A stretch of DNA of 38,637 nt, taken from the NCBI RefSeq assembly GCF_014207095.1, contig NZ_JACHBG010000036.1:1-38637 (forward strand), read 5' to 3'. Source of the DNA: Martinezella lusitana (GTDB lineage Bacteria; Pseudomonadota; Alphaproteobacteria; Rhizobiales; Rhizobiaceae). Position 1 is the stretch's first letter; every line of letters begins with the position of its first letter. This document shows, one piece after another, positions 25,509-34,608 of the stretch. The position numbers and the translations under genes are program-made. The notes beneath the pieces were generated by a model, which worked only from the letters and a program-made list of their open reading frames with translations, was not told where the DNA came from and ran no database searches.

Positions 25509-27808
25509 CAATGGTTACGATCAAGAAAGCTGCCGTCGTCGGCGCCGGTGTCATGGGCTCCGGCATCGCTGCCCATCTTGCCAATGCAGGCCTCGACGTG
25601 GTGCTGCTCGACGTCGAGAAGACCTTCGCCGATGGCGGTGTCGCGCGTCAGCTGAAGGCTGGCGGCTTCATGGATCCGGCCTTCGCGACACGGATCAAGG
25701 CCGGATCGACGAAGGACGACCTCGCACTGATTGCCGATGCGGACTGGATCGTCGAGGCCGTTGCGGAGAAGCTCGACATCAAGCAGGCGCTCTACCGCGC
25801 CGTCGATGGTGTGCGGAAGGAGGGCTCGATTGTCTCGTCCAACACTTCGACCATTCCGCTGCATTCTCTCGTTGAGGGCCTGCCGACAAGCTTTGCCGCC
25901 GACTTCCTCATCACTCATTTCTTCAATCCGCCCCGCATCATGCGGCTGCTGGAACTCGTCTCAGGCAAGGCGACAAAACCGGAAGCGGCAGCAACGATCC
26001 GCAGCTTTGCCGACCACAGGCTCGGCAAGAGCGTCGTCGTTTGCAAGGACACGCCCGGCTTCATCGGCAATCGCATCGGCAATTACTGGATGGTGGTGGC
26101 ACAGAACGAAGCCATCGATCTCGGCCTTGAGGTCGAGGAAGCCGATGCCGTCATCGGCAAGCCGTTCGGCATTCCCTCCACCGGCATCTTCGGGCTGCTG
26201 GATCTGGTCGGCATAGACCTCATGCCGACGATCCTGCGCAGCCTGCAAAAGGCGACACCGGCCGGCGACGCAGTCAAGGATTGCGACGCCGAACCGCCGC
26301 TAATCGCCCGCATGATCGCGGAAAACCGCCTCGGCCGCAAAAGCGGAGCCGGCTTCGTGCGGCTTTCGCCAGACCGCAAGTCGCGCGACGTGATCGACCT
26401 TCTAACGGGAGACTACCGGCCACAGAAGGCGGTCTCTTCCGTCAGCCTTGAGGCATCGGCCGGCGACCCCCGCAGGCTGATGGAACATGGTGGCCTCGCC
26501 GGCCGCTATGCCTCGGTCGTGATGGAAAAGACGCTCGCCTATGCCGCCTCGCTCGTGCCCGATATTGCCGACACACCGGATGCGGTCGATGAGGCCATGC
26601 GCAGCGGCTATGGCTGGAAGCAGGGTCCCTTCGAGCTGATCGACCGGCTTGGTGCCGGCTGGCTGAAGGCGCGGCTCGAGACACGCGGCCTTGCCGTACC
26701 GGCGTATCTCTCGCTTGCCGTCGAAAGGGGTGGATTCTATTCCGTCGTTGACGGCAAGCGCGTCAACCTGCTGCCTGACGGAAGTATAGCCCCCGTTCAT
26801 CAAGCCGAAGGCGTGCTCCTCCTTTCCGACCTCAGGCTTTCTGCAGACGCAGTCGAGGATTGGGGCGTGGCCGGCCTCTGGGACCTTGGCGACGGTGTCG
26901 CCTGCCTTGAGTTCCGCACCAAGATGAACACCTACACGCCGGCCCTGTTCGAGGCCATCAACAAGGCGATCGAACGCTGCGGCCGGGACTTCAAGGCCCT
27001 GGTGATCGGCAGCGATTCCCCGGTCTTCAGTGCCGGGGCAGATCTGCGCATCTTCCTCGATACGGTGGAAAAGGGAGGCCGAGAGGCAATCGGCGCCTTC
27101 ATTGATCAGGGCCACGATACTTTCAGGGCCCTGAAATATGCCCCCTTCCCCGTTGTCGGCGCTGCCGCCGGGCTGGCGCTTGGCGGCGGCTGCGAGATCC
27201 TGCTTCACTGCGATGCGATCCAGGCCCATGCCGAGCTTACCATCGGCCTTGTCGAGACCCGGATCGGCGTCGTCCCTGGCTGGGGCGGCTGTAAGGAAAT
27301 GATGCTGCGTTTCTCAAGCGCTACCGCCGCCTTGAAGGGGCCGGTCGCGCCGGCCATCGAGGTCTTCAACATCATCGAACCGGCAAGGGTGTCGACCAGT
27401 GCCTTCGACGCCCGCAGCCTCGGTTATCTGAGAGCCAGCGACGGCATCACCATGAACCGCAGCCGGCTGCTGGCCGACGCCAAGGCCAAAGCCCTGGCTC
27501 TTGCGAACAACTATGTGGCCCCGGAACCACCGACACTTACGCTGTCGGGACCATCAGGCGCTGCCGCCCTTCACAACCTCATCGAAGGTGCCATGGTCGC
27601 CGGACGCGCCACCGGCCATGACGGCATCATCGGGCGCGCCCTTGCCGGGGTGCTGACGGGCGGGCCCTCGGCCGATCCCCTGAAGCCCGTCTCCGAGGAC
27701 GACGTACTCGCATTGGAACGCCAGGCCTTCATCGACCTGCTGGCAACACCCGCAACCGTGGACCGCGTCAGGCATATGCTGGCAACCGGCAAGCCGCTGC
27801 GCAACTGA
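25505..27808 (+). CDS. fadN: FadN-type 3-hydroxyacyl-CoA dehydrogenase / enoyl-CoA hydratase fusion
   Basis: The 767-residue bifunctional enzyme hydrates trans-2-enoyl-CoA and oxidises the L-3-hydroxyacyl-CoA with NAD. The dehydrogenase is N-terminal: the Rossmann motif GAGVMGSG at 13-20, catalytic H138 with E150 (ITHFFNPPRIMRLLELV), and a C-terminal HAD domain after about 190. The hydratase is C-terminal, with SAGADLR near 515 and both acid-base glutamates, E564 (GGGCEIL) and E584 (GLVETRIG). This domain order is that of Bacillus FadN and opposite to Escherichia coli FadB. The start overlaps the thiolase stop; a second ATG two codons on is possible. The next gene begins 21 bp downstream. Confidence 0.94.
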   Translation: MTMVTIKKAAVVGAGVMGSGIAAHLANAGLDVVLLDVEKTFADGGVARQLKAGGFMDPAFATRIKAGSTKDDLALIADADWIVEAVAEKLDIKQALYRAVDGVRKEGSIVSSNTSTIPLHSLVEGLPTSFAADFLITHFFNPPRIMRLLELVSGKATKPEAAATIRSFADHRLGKSVVVCKDTPGFIGNRIGNYWMVVAQNEAIDLGLEVEEADAVIGKPFGIPSTGIFGLLDLVGIDLMPTILRSLQKATPAGDAVKDCDAEPPLIARMIAENRLGRKSGAGFVRLSPDRKSRDVIDLLTGDYRPQKAVSSVSLEASAGDPRRLMEHGGLAGRYASVVMEKTLAYAASLVPDIADTPDAVDEAMRSGYGWKQGPFELIDRLGAGWLKARLETRGLAVPAYLSLAVERGGFYSVVDGKRVNLLPDGSIAPVHQAEGVLLLSDLRLSADAVEDWGVAGLWDLGDGVACLEFRTKMNTYTPALFEAINKAIERCGRDFKALVIGSDSPVFSAGADLRIFLDTVEKGGREAIGAFIDQGHDTFRALKYAPFPVVGAAAGLALGGGCEILLHCDAIQAHAELTIGLVETRIGVVPGWGGCKEMMLRFSSATAALKGPVAPAIEVFNIIEPARVSTSAFDARSLGYLRASDGITMNRSRLLADAKAKALALANNYVAPEPPTLTLSGPSGAAALHNLIEGAMVAGRATGHDGIIGRALAGVLTGGPSADPLKPVSEDDVLALERQAFIDLLATPATVDRVRHMLATGKPLRN

Positions 27809-27829
27809 ACAGGAACGGACAAGAACCCT

Positions 27830-29593
27830 ATGGCTGGCTACATCCCTCCGATCGACGATATTTCTTTTCTCCTCGGCGGCGTCTTCGACCTTGATGCGCA
27901 GATGGCTGCACTCCCCGGGTTTGAAGAGGTCAATACCGACCTCGCAACGAGCATTCTCGAAGAAGGCGGCAAGTTCTGCGCGGAAATCCTCGAGCCGCTC
28001 AATCGTTCGGGCGACGAAGAGGGCTGCACCCTGGAAGACGGACTTGTGACGACGCCGAAGGGCTTCGCGCAAGCCTATGGGGCCTTCGTCGACGGCGGCT
28101 GGGCCGGCCTGTCTGGCAATCCGGACTATGGCGGACAGGGTCTACCGCGCGTCCTGCAGATCCTGCTCGACGAGATGCTGTCTTCCGCCAATCTCTCCTT
28201 CGGCCTGTTTCCGGGCCTGACGCGCGGCGCTGTCGAAGCGATCGCCCACCATGCCACTGACGAGTTGAAACAGACATATCTGCCGAAGATGATCTCCGGC
28301 GAATGGACGGGCGCCATGGCGCTCACAGAATCCTCCGCCGGCACCGACCTCGGCCTGCTGACAACCCGCGCCGAACCGCGAGGCGATGGTTCCTATGCCA
28401 TCAGGGGCACGAAAATCTTTATCTCCTCCGGCGACCAGGATTTCGGCGGCAACGTCGTGCATCTGGTGCTCGCCCGCCTGCCCGATGCGCCGAAGGGCGT
28501 GAAAGGCATCAGCCTCTTCCTGGTCCCGAAGTTTCTCGTCAAGCAGGACGGTTCGCTTGGCGAGCGCAATCGAATGTCCGTCGGCTCGCTGGAGCACAAG
28601 ATGGGCATCCACGCCCAGCCGACCTGCGTGATGAACTATGACGGCGCCATAGGCTGGCTCGTCGGCGAGCCCGGCCGCGGCCTCAACGCCATGTTCACGA
28701 TGATGAATGCCGAGCGCCTCTTCGTCGGCATTCAGGGTCTCGGCATTGGCGAGGCAGCTAACCAGAAGGCTGCCGCCTATGCCCGAGATCGCTTGCAGGG
28801 CCGTTCCCCCGATGGCGCCCGTGGCCCCGTACCGATCATCGAGCACGCCGATGTGCGCAAGATGCTCCTGACCGGCCGATCCTTGACGGAAGCCGGGCGC
28901 GCACTCGCTGTCTGGACCGCGCTGCAGATGGATATCGCGACCAGACATCCCGATCCGGAAGCCCGCCGTACGGCAGATGGCTTCGTCGCCTTGCTGACGC
29001 CGGTCGTCAAGGCTGCTTTCACCGATTTCGGCTTCGAGATCGCGGTTATGTCTCAACAAGTCTTTGGCGGCCACGGCTATATCCGCGAATGGGGCATGGA
29101 ACAATTTGTGCGCGATGCCCGGATAACGCAGATCTACGAAGGCACCAACGGCGTGCAGGCCATGGATCTCGTCGGTCGCAAGTTGGCGATGGACAATGGC
29201 GATGTTGTACGCCGCTTCTTTGCGCTGGTGCACGCCGATCTGTCTTCGGCCAACGGCTCGGCTGAGTTCGAGTCCGCGAAGGGTGCCGTGACAGAAGCCC
29301 TTGTCCGCCTTGAGCAACTGACCGAAGATCTGCTGTCTACATCCGCCGACCCCATGGAGGCGGGAGCAAGCGCCACAGACTATCTGCGCTTTTTTGCGCT
29401 CGTGAGCTTCGGTTGGCTCTGGGTGCGCATGGCCGACAAGGCCGCGGCTTCAGTGCCGACGGCCCTGACGAAGCGCAAACTCTTGCTTGCCCGCTTCTTC
29501 GCGGCCCGGCTGTTGCCGCAGACTTTGGCGCTGGAGGCGGCTATCCGCGCTGGTGCGACCGACATCATGGCGCTCGACGCCGATCTGTTCTGA
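27830..29593 (+). CDS. Acyl-CoA dehydrogenase, long (~590-residue) FadE/DmdC-like class
   Basis: The 587-residue FAD enzyme introduces the 2,3 double bond into acyl-CoA and reduces ETF. It shows MALTESSAGTDLGLL in the middle domain, GGHGYIREWGMEQFVRDARI, and the catalytic glutamate E437 in QIYEGTNGVQAMD. The extra C-terminal helical domain (after about 460) is typical of the long class that includes Bacillus FadE and DmdC, the methylmercaptopropionyl-CoA dehydrogenase. Chain-length preference cannot be read. It follows fadN by 21 bp, and thiolase, FadN and this class of dehydrogenase are also grouped in the Bacillus subtilis fadNAE operon. Confidence 0.93.
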   Translation: MAGYIPPIDDISFLLGGVFDLDAQMAALPGFEEVNTDLATSILEEGGKFCAEILEPLNRSGDEEGCTLEDGLVTTPKGFAQAYGAFVDGGWAGLSGNPDYGGQGLPRVLQILLDEMLSSANLSFGLFPGLTRGAVEAIAHHATDELKQTYLPKMISGEWTGAMALTESSAGTDLGLLTTRAEPRGDGSYAIRGTKIFISSGDQDFGGNVVHLVLARLPDAPKGVKGISLFLVPKFLVKQDGSLGERNRMSVGSLEHKMGIHAQPTCVMNYDGAIGWLVGEPGRGLNAMFTMMNAERLFVGIQGLGIGEAANQKAAAYARDRLQGRSPDGARGPVPIIEHADVRKMLLTGRSLTEAGRALAVWTALQMDIATRHPDPEARRTADGFVALLTPVVKAAFTDFGFEIAVMSQQVFGGHGYIREWGMEQFVRDARITQIYEGTNGVQAMDLVGRKLAMDNGDVVRRFFALVHADLSSANGSAEFESAKGAVTEALVRLEQLTEDLLSTSADPMEAGASATDYLRFFALVSFGWLWVRMADKAAASVPTALTKRKLLLARFFAARLLPQTLALEAAIRAGATDIMALDADLF

Positions 29594-29620
29594 TTGAACG
29601 CTCTCTGGGAGGGGAAGACC

Positions 29621-31270
29621 ATGCTTGGCATGATGATGAATGCACCGCTGCTCGTGTCATCGATCCTGCGTCACGCCGCGGCCTATCATGGCGGCACGGA
29701 GATCGTCTCCAAAACCGTCGAAGGCCCGATCCATCGCTACAGCTACGCGGACCTCTCCCGGCGAAGCCAGAAGCTCGCCAACGCGCTTCAGAGATTTGGC
29801 CTCAACCATGGCGACCGGGTGGGTACGCTCGCCTGGAATGGCTATCGGCACCTGGAGCTCTATTACGGCATTTCCGGATCAGGCCTGGTGTGTCACACGA
29901 TCAACCCGCGCCTCTTTCGCGAGCAGATCGGCTACATCATCGACCACGCAGGCGACAGCGTGCTCTTCTCCGACCTCACCTTTTTGCCGATCCTCGAAGG
30001 ACTGGCCGATAAACTTGCGCAACTGAAGGCCGTGATCATCCTGACCGACGAGGCCCATATGCCGAAGTCGGAATGTCTGCCGAATCTCATCTGCTATGAG
30101 AGACTGATTGCCGGCGAACCGGATGAATTCGATTGGCCAGTATTTGACGAGAACACCGCCTCGAGCCTGTGCTACACATCCGGCACGACAGGGGATCCGA
30201 AAGGTGTGCTCTACAGCCACCGTTCCACGGTTCTGCATGCTATGGCTTCGACCTTCATCGATGTACTCGGTCTTTCTGCCTCGGATTCGGTCGTGCCTGT
30301 CGTGCCGATGTTTCATGTCAACGCCTGGGGTATCCCCTTCGCCGCACCGATGGTTGGCGCGAAGCTGGTCATGCCTGGTCCGAATCTCGATGGGGCAAGC
30401 CTGCACGGCCTGTTCGAAAGTGAGAAGGTGACATTTACTGCGGGAGTACCGACGGTCTGGCTCGGCCTGCTCGATTGGATGGATGGTCACGGCCAGAAAT
30501 TCTCCACGCTGAAGCGCGTCGCCATCGGCGGCTCGGCCTCGCCGCCGATCATGATCAGCCGTTTCCAAAACATGGGGGTCATGGTTCGCCATGCCTGGGG
30601 CATGACGGAAACAAGCCCGATCGGACTTGCGGCTGCACTCTTGCCCAAGCACGAGGCGCTTTCGGCGGAGCAAAGGCTAATAGTCGAATCCAAGCAAGGC
30701 CGCCCGCTATTCGGCATGGAATTCAGCGTTGTCGGCGCTGACGGCAAGCCTGTGGCACGCGACGGCAAAGCATTCGGTGCAATGCTGGTGCGCGGCCCCT
30801 GGGTTGCGGCCAGCTACTACAATGCGGAAAAGAGCGCGGCATACGCGGTCGATGGCTGGTTCGAAACCGGCGATGTCGTCACGATGGACGAGGACGGCTT
30901 CGTGCAGATCGTCGATCGCACCAAGGACGTAGTGAAATCCGGCGGCGAATGGATCAGCTCGATCGAATTGGAGAACATTGCGCAGGCCCACCCGGCAATC
31001 AAGGAGGCAGCCGTCGTCGCGGTGCCGGATGGCCGATGGGGTGAGCGACCGGTTCTCACGGTCGTCCTGAAGCCCGGGCAAACATTCACGCGGCAGGATC
31101 TGCCGGAACTCTATACCGGCAAAATCTCCAAGTGGAGCATTCCCGACGATGTCATTGTCGTCGACGAATTGCCGCACACGGCAACCGGCAAACTCTTGAA
31201 GATCGCGATCCGGCAAATTGTCATCGAGGAATATGCCAAGCGCTCCGCAGACGCGGAGTTGAACAACTGA
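29621..31270 (+). CDS. Fatty acyl-CoA ligase (AMP-forming, AlkK/FadD-like)
   Basis: The 549-residue enzyme activates a free fatty acid with ATP and CoA for entry into beta-oxidation. Adenylate-forming motifs are all present: YTSGTTGDPKGV (185-196), WGMTETSP, GWFETGD, DRTKDVVKSGGEWISS and the C-terminal lysine motif TATGKLLK. PMFHVNAWGIPF is characteristic of the medium/long-chain AlkK group. The start is ATG 29621, behind GGGAGG at 8-nt spacing, rather than the TTG at 29594. Chain length is unknown. It lies 27 bp after the dehydrogenase. Confidence 0.93.
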   Translation: MLGMMMNAPLLVSSILRHAAAYHGGTEIVSKTVEGPIHRYSYADLSRRSQKLANALQRFGLNHGDRVGTLAWNGYRHLELYYGISGSGLVCHTINPRLFREQIGYIIDHAGDSVLFSDLTFLPILEGLADKLAQLKAVIILTDEAHMPKSECLPNLICYERLIAGEPDEFDWPVFDENTASSLCYTSGTTGDPKGVLYSHRSTVLHAMASTFIDVLGLSASDSVVPVVPMFHVNAWGIPFAAPMVGAKLVMPGPNLDGASLHGLFESEKVTFTAGVPTVWLGLLDWMDGHGQKFSTLKRVAIGGSASPPIMISRFQNMGVMVRHAWGMTETSPIGLAAALLPKHEALSAEQRLIVESKQGRPLFGMEFSVVGADGKPVARDGKAFGAMLVRGPWVAASYYNAEKSAAYAVDGWFETGDVVTMDEDGFVQIVDRTKDVVKSGGEWISSIELENIAQAHPAIKEAAVVAVPDGRWGERPVLTVVLKPGQTFTRQDLPELYTGKISKWSIPDDVIVVDELPHTATGKLLKIAIRQIVIEEYAKRSADAELNN

Positions 31271-31282
31271 GAGGATCCGGAC

Positions 31283-31741
31283 ATGAGCGACCACACCACG
31301 ATGCCAGAGCTTTACCTTGAGGATCTCGAACTCGGGCAGCGCTTCACCAGCCCCTCTCATGTGATGGAGCTCGATGAGATCAAGGAATTTGCGGGTCGCT
31401 ACGATCCGCAATTCTTCCATCTGGACGAGGAGCTCGCGCGCGACAGCCTGTTCGGAAGGCTGGCTGCCAGCGGCTGGCATACGGCCGCGACGACTATGCG
31501 GCTGCTTGTTCAAAGCCTGCCGTTGGCCGGCGGGCTGATCGGCGCAGGTGCGGAAATTTCCTGGCCGCGCGCGACATGGCCTGGCGACCGCATCCATGTG
31601 GAAAGCGAGATCACCGCTATCACGCTGTCTCGTTCCCAACCAAAGCGTGGGTTTGTCACTGTGCGAAGCGAGACGATAAATCAGAACGGCGAGATCGTGC
31701 AGGTGTTCACACCAAAGATCGTTGGCTGGCGCAGGGCTTGA
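31283..31741 (+). CDS. MaoC-like hot-dog-fold dehydratase/hydratase
   Basis: The 152-residue protein has the hydratase-2-like element EIKEFAGRYDPQFFHLDEE, with the D and H of the catalytic pair, followed by FGRLAASGWHTAATTMRLL, as in MaoC proteins. These act on 2-enoyl-CoAs, commonly giving the (R)-3-hydroxyacyl-CoA. Because FadN already supplies an S-specific hydratase, this enzyme may process branched or otherwise unusual acyl chains or divert intermediates (inference). It lies 12 bp after the ligase, and GAGGA precedes the start at good spacing. No terminator was seen before the two-component genes 115 bp downstream. Confidence 0.9.
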   Translation: MSDHTTMPELYLEDLELGQRFTSPSHVMELDEIKEFAGRYDPQFFHLDEELARDSLFGRLAASGWHTAATTMRLLVQSLPLAGGLIGAGAEISWPRATWPGDRIHVESEITAITLSRSQPKRGFVTVRSETINQNGEIVQVFTPKIVGWRRA

Positions 31742-31856
31742 ATCTGCTCCCATGAGAAGCGACGCATCGGCCTCGGTTTGCAAGGTTGTCTCAATGAAGG
31801 GATGATAATGGCGCGTCACTGGCCTGCCGACGCGGGCAGGCAATGGAGCTGACGGA

Positions 31857-32531
31857 ATGCGTGTGCTGCTGGTCGAGGACGAGAAATCGATGGCTGCCGT
31901 CTTGCGCAGTGGACTTGTGCGCCAAGGCATGGTCGTGGACGATGTGGCGACCCTTTTGGATGCCGATGCAGCCCTCTATGACGGCGTCTACGATGCCGTG
32001 GTGCTGGATCGCAGATTACCCGACGGCGACGGCCTGTCGCTGGTCAAATCGCTGCGCGCCAGAGGCGATACGGTACCGGTATTGGTATTGACGGCGAAGG
32101 GCGATCTGCTTGACCGGATCGCCGGTCTCGACAGCGGTGCGGACGACTATCTTGGCAAGCCATTCTCTTTTGAGGAATTCCTGGCCCGGCTGCGCGCCAT
32201 CCTGCGCCGGCCGGCCAATCTGCAGCCTGATATCGTCAGACTAGGCCGCCTATCATTCGATTTCGCGCATCTTGAGGCGCATGTCGAAACCGTTCCTCTG
32301 CGCATGCCCCGCCGCGAACTGCTTGTACTGGAAGCGCTGATGCGGCGCATGGGGCGGATGGTGCTGCGCGAGACGTTGATGGAAGCCGTTTTCGGCATGA
32401 ACGACGAAATCGAATCAAATGCGCTCGACACGCATATTTCTCGCCTGCGCCGAAAGCTCGCAGACGCGCATGCCGGCATCGCCATCAGCGGTATCCGTGG
32501 TGTCGGCTATCTCATCAGCGAGACGGCATAA
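31857..32531 (+). CDS. OmpR/PhoB-family response regulator
   Basis: The 224-residue protein has a receiver domain with the acidic pocket (VEDE at 6-9), phosphoacceptor D51 (VVLDRRLPDGDG), T79 and K101 (GKPFSFEEFLARL). The winged-helix output domain includes LDTHISRLRRKLA and IRGVGYLI at the C-terminus. The start is ATG 31857 with GGAG 8 nt upstream. A 7-bp hairpin (31822-31841) lies just before the ribosome site and could affect expression. The stop overlaps the kinase start by one base (TAATG). It resembles QseB/TctD-type regulators; the signal is unknown. Confidence 0.95.
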   Translation: MRVLLVEDEKSMAAVLRSGLVRQGMVVDDVATLLDADAALYDGVYDAVVLDRRLPDGDGLSLVKSLRARGDTVPVLVLTAKGDLLDRIAGLDSGADDYLGKPFSFEEFLARLRAILRRPANLQPDIVRLGRLSFDFAHLEAHVETVPLRMPRRELLVLEALMRRMGRMVLRETLMEAVFGMNDEIESNALDTHISRLRRKLADAHAGIAISGIRGVGYLISETA

Positions 32532-33907
32532 TGCGGCAGCCCTCGCTGAAATGGCTACTCGTCAGTAGGCTGGTGACGCTACAGGCCTGCATCATCGCGA
32601 TAATACCGCTGATTATCACGGTCACGCTCTGGAGCACCGGCTATCTGCTGGACGACTATGAGGGCGCCAGTCTCGATGTGCTCGCCGAGGCGGTTGAACG
32701 GGACGCAACGGGCGGACTGGCGCTACGGGAGACCCCGGCACTTGGTTCTCTTCGGGCCAACGCACCCGACCTGTGGTTTGCGATCCGCGATCGCGAAGGA
32801 CACCGCCTGCAAGAGGGCAACATTCCGCCCGCCTATCTGCCTGCAATCGCGATGCTCGACCAGCTCAGCGACGCGCGCCTGAGCAAACAACCCGAACTGG
32901 CAGGGAAACCCGACGCTGTAATCAAATGGGTCGACAGCCCTGCCGGCCGGATCCAGATCCTGACCGGCACGAAAGGACAGATGTCCGTGCAGCGGCTGGC
33001 AAGGGGTATGTCGGGCGGGCTCATCTCCCTCATTCTGCCCGTCATCGTGCTTGTGGCTTTGACGACCTCGCTTGCCACGCCGCTGGTGGTGCGGCGCGCC
33101 TTGGCGGGGCTCCGGCGGACCGTGGAGCAGGCCGCGCATATAGAGTTCGACAAGCGCGGCACTCAGCTGCAGGCGAGTGACATGCCCGTCGAAATCAGCG
33201 CACTTGTCGGGGCTGTCAATGATGCGCTGCGTCGTCTCGACGTCGGCTATGAGCGACATCAGCATTTCCTGGCGCAGGCGGCCCATGAACTGCGCACACC
33301 GATCGCCATTTTGAATGCACGCATTTCCACCTTGCCCGCAGGTTCGGACAGGCGTGACCTGCTGGAAGACGCGGCGCGTCTGACGACACTTGCCGGTCAG
33401 TTGCTCGATCTCCAGCGCCTCGACCAGAAGCGCGACCACTTCCTGTCGGTCAATCTGACCGCCATGGCCAAACAGGTGCTATTCGATCTTGGCCCCCTGG
33501 CGCTCGGTGCCGGCTATGAGGTGAGCTTCGAACCGGAAGCCGACGAGGTGCTGGTGATCGGCGACCACACTTCGCTGGAGCGGGCTTTGACCAATCTTGT
33601 TCAAAACGCCATCGACCATGGCGGACGCCAGGGAACGATTTGCTTGCGCGTCGGCAAGGACCATTTCGTCGAAGTTTCCGACGAAGGCAAAGGTGTCGCC
33701 TGGGACGCACGCGAGCAGATCTTCGAGCCGTTCAATCGCCTCGGCCCTAACGGCCGCGGCGCCGGATTGGGGCTCAATCTGGTTCGGGAGATCATGGAGA
33801 TGCATGGCGGCACCGTCGCCGTTGTCAATGCTGGCTCCAAGGGCGCCTGTGTGAGGATGACATTCCCCCGCACAGGGATCGCCGATGGCGAAGTGCAAAC
33901 GACCTAG
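32531..33907 (+). CDS. Sensor histidine kinase of the same two-component system
   Basis: The 458-residue inner-membrane protein has transmembrane segments at about 9-39 and 162-185 with a periplasmic sensor of about 120 residues between them, then a HAMP-like region. The dimerisation domain carries phospho-acceptor H252 (AQAAHELRTPIA). The catalytic domain has an N box (NLVQNAIDHG), G1 (DEGKGV) and G2 (GAGLGLNLV). It overlaps the response regulator gene and is the cognate kinase. It is convergent with the DedA gene 80 bp away. The genomic neighbours suggest a membrane or lipid signal, but this is only inference. Confidence 0.95.
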   Translation: MRQPSLKWLLVSRLVTLQACIIAIIPLIITVTLWSTGYLLDDYEGASLDVLAEAVERDATGGLALRETPALGSLRANAPDLWFAIRDREGHRLQEGNIPPAYLPAIAMLDQLSDARLSKQPELAGKPDAVIKWVDSPAGRIQILTGTKGQMSVQRLARGMSGGLISLILPVIVLVALTTSLATPLVVRRALAGLRRTVEQAAHIEFDKRGTQLQASDMPVEISALVGAVNDALRRLDVGYERHQHFLAQAAHELRTPIAILNARISTLPAGSDRRDLLEDAARLTTLAGQLLDLQRLDQKRDHFLSVNLTAMAKQVLFDLGPLALGAGYEVSFEPEADEVLVIGDHTSLERALTNLVQNAIDHGGRQGTICLRVGKDHFVEVSDEGKGVAWDAREQIFEPFNRLGPNGRGAGLGLNLVREIMEMHGGTVAVVNAGSKGACVRMTFPRTGIADGEVQTT

Positions 33908-33987
33908 GCGCACGCAACCGGAGCACCGCCCGCGGCGCCGTCTCGTCAATCGGACGTGCCGATCGGCTGTTCCGCGCAGTTGGGCTA

Positions 33988-34596
33988 TTAGAACCGCCGC
34001 GCATTGCTTCGCTTTGCCCGACGCAGGATCCACACTATGGCGAACTCAGCAGCAATCAGCCCCACCGCGACTGCAAGACCGAGGGTGATCGGGTCACGGC
34101 CGCTCCCGTATAACAGGAACCCCAGACACAGGAAGGGTGTGTTCCAAAGCAGGCTGCCAATGAGGGTAGCCAGGGCGAAGCCGCGCAATTCGAGTTTGAA
34201 CACGCCGGCCGGCAAGCCAAGATAGACGCGAACGGCCGGTATCGTATGGCCGACGAGGGTCGTCCAGAATTGATTGCGGCGATACGAACCGACCAGACGC
34301 TGGTAGAGTGAAGGCGGCAGCAGGATGAAACGGCCATAGCGCGTCACCAAGTCTTCGACCCGGTGCGAGCCCAGTGTCCATCCGAACCCATACCAGAGCA
34401 GAGAACCAAGCGTCGATCCAAACGCGGTGGCAGCCACAATTGCCGCGAGGTTCAGACTGCTCTTTGCGGTCATGCCAACAAACATCAGCAGGACATAGGA
34501 CGGAAAGATCGGGACGAATTTTTCTGCAATAGCCAAGCAGACGAGGCCGACGAGGCCGAAACTCAGCATCGTCGCGATAATAGGCGACATCTCCAT
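33988..34596 (-). CDS. DedA-family (VTT/SNARE-associated domain) membrane protein
   Basis: The 202-residue inner-membrane protein has the DedA pattern: an acidic residue near the first re-entrant loop (AEKFVPIFPSYVLL, E25) and GHTIPAVRVYLGLPAGVF with R123, matching the family's functionally important arginine. DedA proteins support membrane integrity and proton-motive force, and some move undecaprenyl phosphate or phospholipids across the bilayer. The element usually reading PGE is PSY here, which is unusual. It follows the phospholipid methyltransferase gene by 12 bp in the same direction, so the two are probably co-transcribed. The ribosome site is weak. Confidence 0.88.
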   Translation of the reverse strand: MEMSPIIATMLSFGLVGLVCLAIAEKFVPIFPSYVLLMFVGMTAKSSLNLAAIVAATAFGSTLGSLLWYGFGWTLGSHRVEDLVTRYGRFILLPPSLYQRLVGSYRRNQFWTTLVGHTIPAVRVYLGLPAGVFKLELRGFALATLIGSLLWNTPFLCLGFLLYGSGRDPITLGLAVAVGLIAAEFAIVWILRRAKRSNARRF

Positions 34597-34608
34597 GATC
34601 GGTTCACA

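Noticed and set aside
24342..25511. 389-residue minus-strand frame opposite the thiolase gene
   Set aside because: The plus strand has all thiolase catalytic motifs; the minus frame is an antisense artefact.
31822..31841. Hairpin before the response regulator considered as a fad-operon terminator
   Set aside because: The 7-bp stem is followed by no T-run; a leader structure is as likely.
30707..31930. 407-residue minus-strand frame across the ligase and MaoC genes
   Set aside because: It spans two well-supported plus-strand genes and shows no recognisable domain.
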